Origin: Cupriavidus yeoncheonensis
GTDB taxonomy: Bacteria; Pseudomonadota; Gammaproteobacteria; Burkholderiales; Burkholderiaceae
DNA length: 64,000 nucleotides
Direction of reading: 5' to 3'
Assembly: GCF_905397275.1 (NCBI RefSeq)
Contig: NZ_CAJPUY010000017.1
Location: forward strand, 1-64,000
The notes under the pieces are model-generated. The model ran no database searches. It worked only from the letters and a program-made list of their open reading frames with translations, and was not told where the DNA came from. The number at the start of each line of letters is the position of its first letter. The stretch's first letter is position 1. Both the position numbers and the translations under genes were made by a program. Of the stretch, positions 63,829 through 64,000 are shown piece by piece.

Positions 63829-63846
63829 CCCCTCCCCTTGCGGACG
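63829..63846. promoter_or_regulatory. Copy 4 of the shared 18-bp motif, overlapping a dyad
   Basis: CCCCTCCCCTTGCGGACG, overlapping a perfect dyad GCGGAC-N7-GTCCGC at 63840-63858. It is upstream of the fourth crotonase gene. The last ~250 bp of the window hold no recognisable gene otherwise. Confidence 0.5.
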
Positions 63847-64000
63847 TGGACCGTCCGCGCCTGGCAGGGCGCGCGGCCTGTGCCGGATATCGCACTGGCG
63901 GTACCGCGCGGGCGCAGGCGCCAGCCCTTTCCAAACAGGGACAGGAAACGCCATAATGCCCTCACCCTGCCCCAGCCCGAGCATCGAAACCGGCGCCAAT

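Noticed and set aside
63726-63999. Minus-strand ORFs at the right edge upstream of the last crotonase gene
   Set aside because: They run through the promoter region with the shared motif and dyad. Their composition is that of non-coding GC-rich DNA, and no family is recognisable.

Overview
The window looks like a chromosomal or chromid segment of a GC-rich betaproteobacterium of the order Burkholderiales, most likely Cupriavidus or a close relative. The grounds are the uniformly high GC, GC-skewed codon third positions, frequent GTG/TTG starts behind AGGAG-type ribosome sites, five orphan Bug-type (TctC) periplasmic receptors, and a DUF802/OmpA/DUF2894 trio typical of that group. Genus placement is inference. 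No rRNA, tRNA or CRISPR array was seen.

Layout. 1-2527: an envelope trio (truncated repeat-rich coiled-coil DUF802 protein, OmpA-domain protein, DUF2894 protein). 2644-3522: an LpxL/HtrB-like lipid A acyltransferase. 3714-12299 (minus): an operon of a carboxyltransferase, a single-chain biotin-dependent acyl-CoA carboxylase, a tandem-fused type III CoA-transferase and a Bug receptor. It has a near-consensus sigma-54 promoter and lies divergent from a sigma-54 activator (12476-14218), with two TGTC-N9-GACA dyads between them. 14289-18837 (minus): FadB-like enzyme, CoA-transferase and Bug receptor, divergent from an IclR regulator that heads a plus-strand operon (19277-27158) of cyclase-family hydrolase, LivK-like receptor, cysteine-less thiolase-like protein, DUF35 partner, Bug receptor and ADP-forming acyl-CoA synthetase.

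27159-31400 is less GC-rich and more accessory in character: a Bug receptor, a GGDEF diguanylate cyclase, a small XRE regulator and a decayed IS6-family transposase. 31396-36379 is a LysR-controlled cassette of a C45 Ntn-hydrolase, a Bug receptor and two polysaccharide-deacetylase-fold proteins, one of which has lost its catalytic residues. 36417-40028 holds a PrpF-type tautomerase, an amidohydrolase deletion remnant carrying an IS-end scar, an isocitrate/isopropylmalate-type dehydrogenase and a second LysR.

40151-63748 is a large acyl-CoA catabolic locus. A TetR regulator with a 23-bp palindromic operator faces a LuxE-like acyl ligase, a LuxC-like acyl-CoA reductase and a zinc alcohol dehydrogenase. 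After these come two paralogous AMP-forming acyl-CoA ligases, four crotonase-family proteins, two SCP2-type thiolases, an alpha-methylacyl-CoA racemase, an acyl-CoA dehydrogenase, two SDRs, an AAHS-type MFS carrier and two exported DUF1254/DUF1214 proteins. An 18-bp sequence, CMCCTCYCCTKGYGGACG, recurs upstream of four transcription units here and nowhere else that I noticed, suggesting a local regulon.

Taken together, the genes point to uptake, CoA activation, carboxylation or beta-oxidation of unusual, possibly branched or cyclic, organic acids. Individual substrates cannot be read from the sequence.
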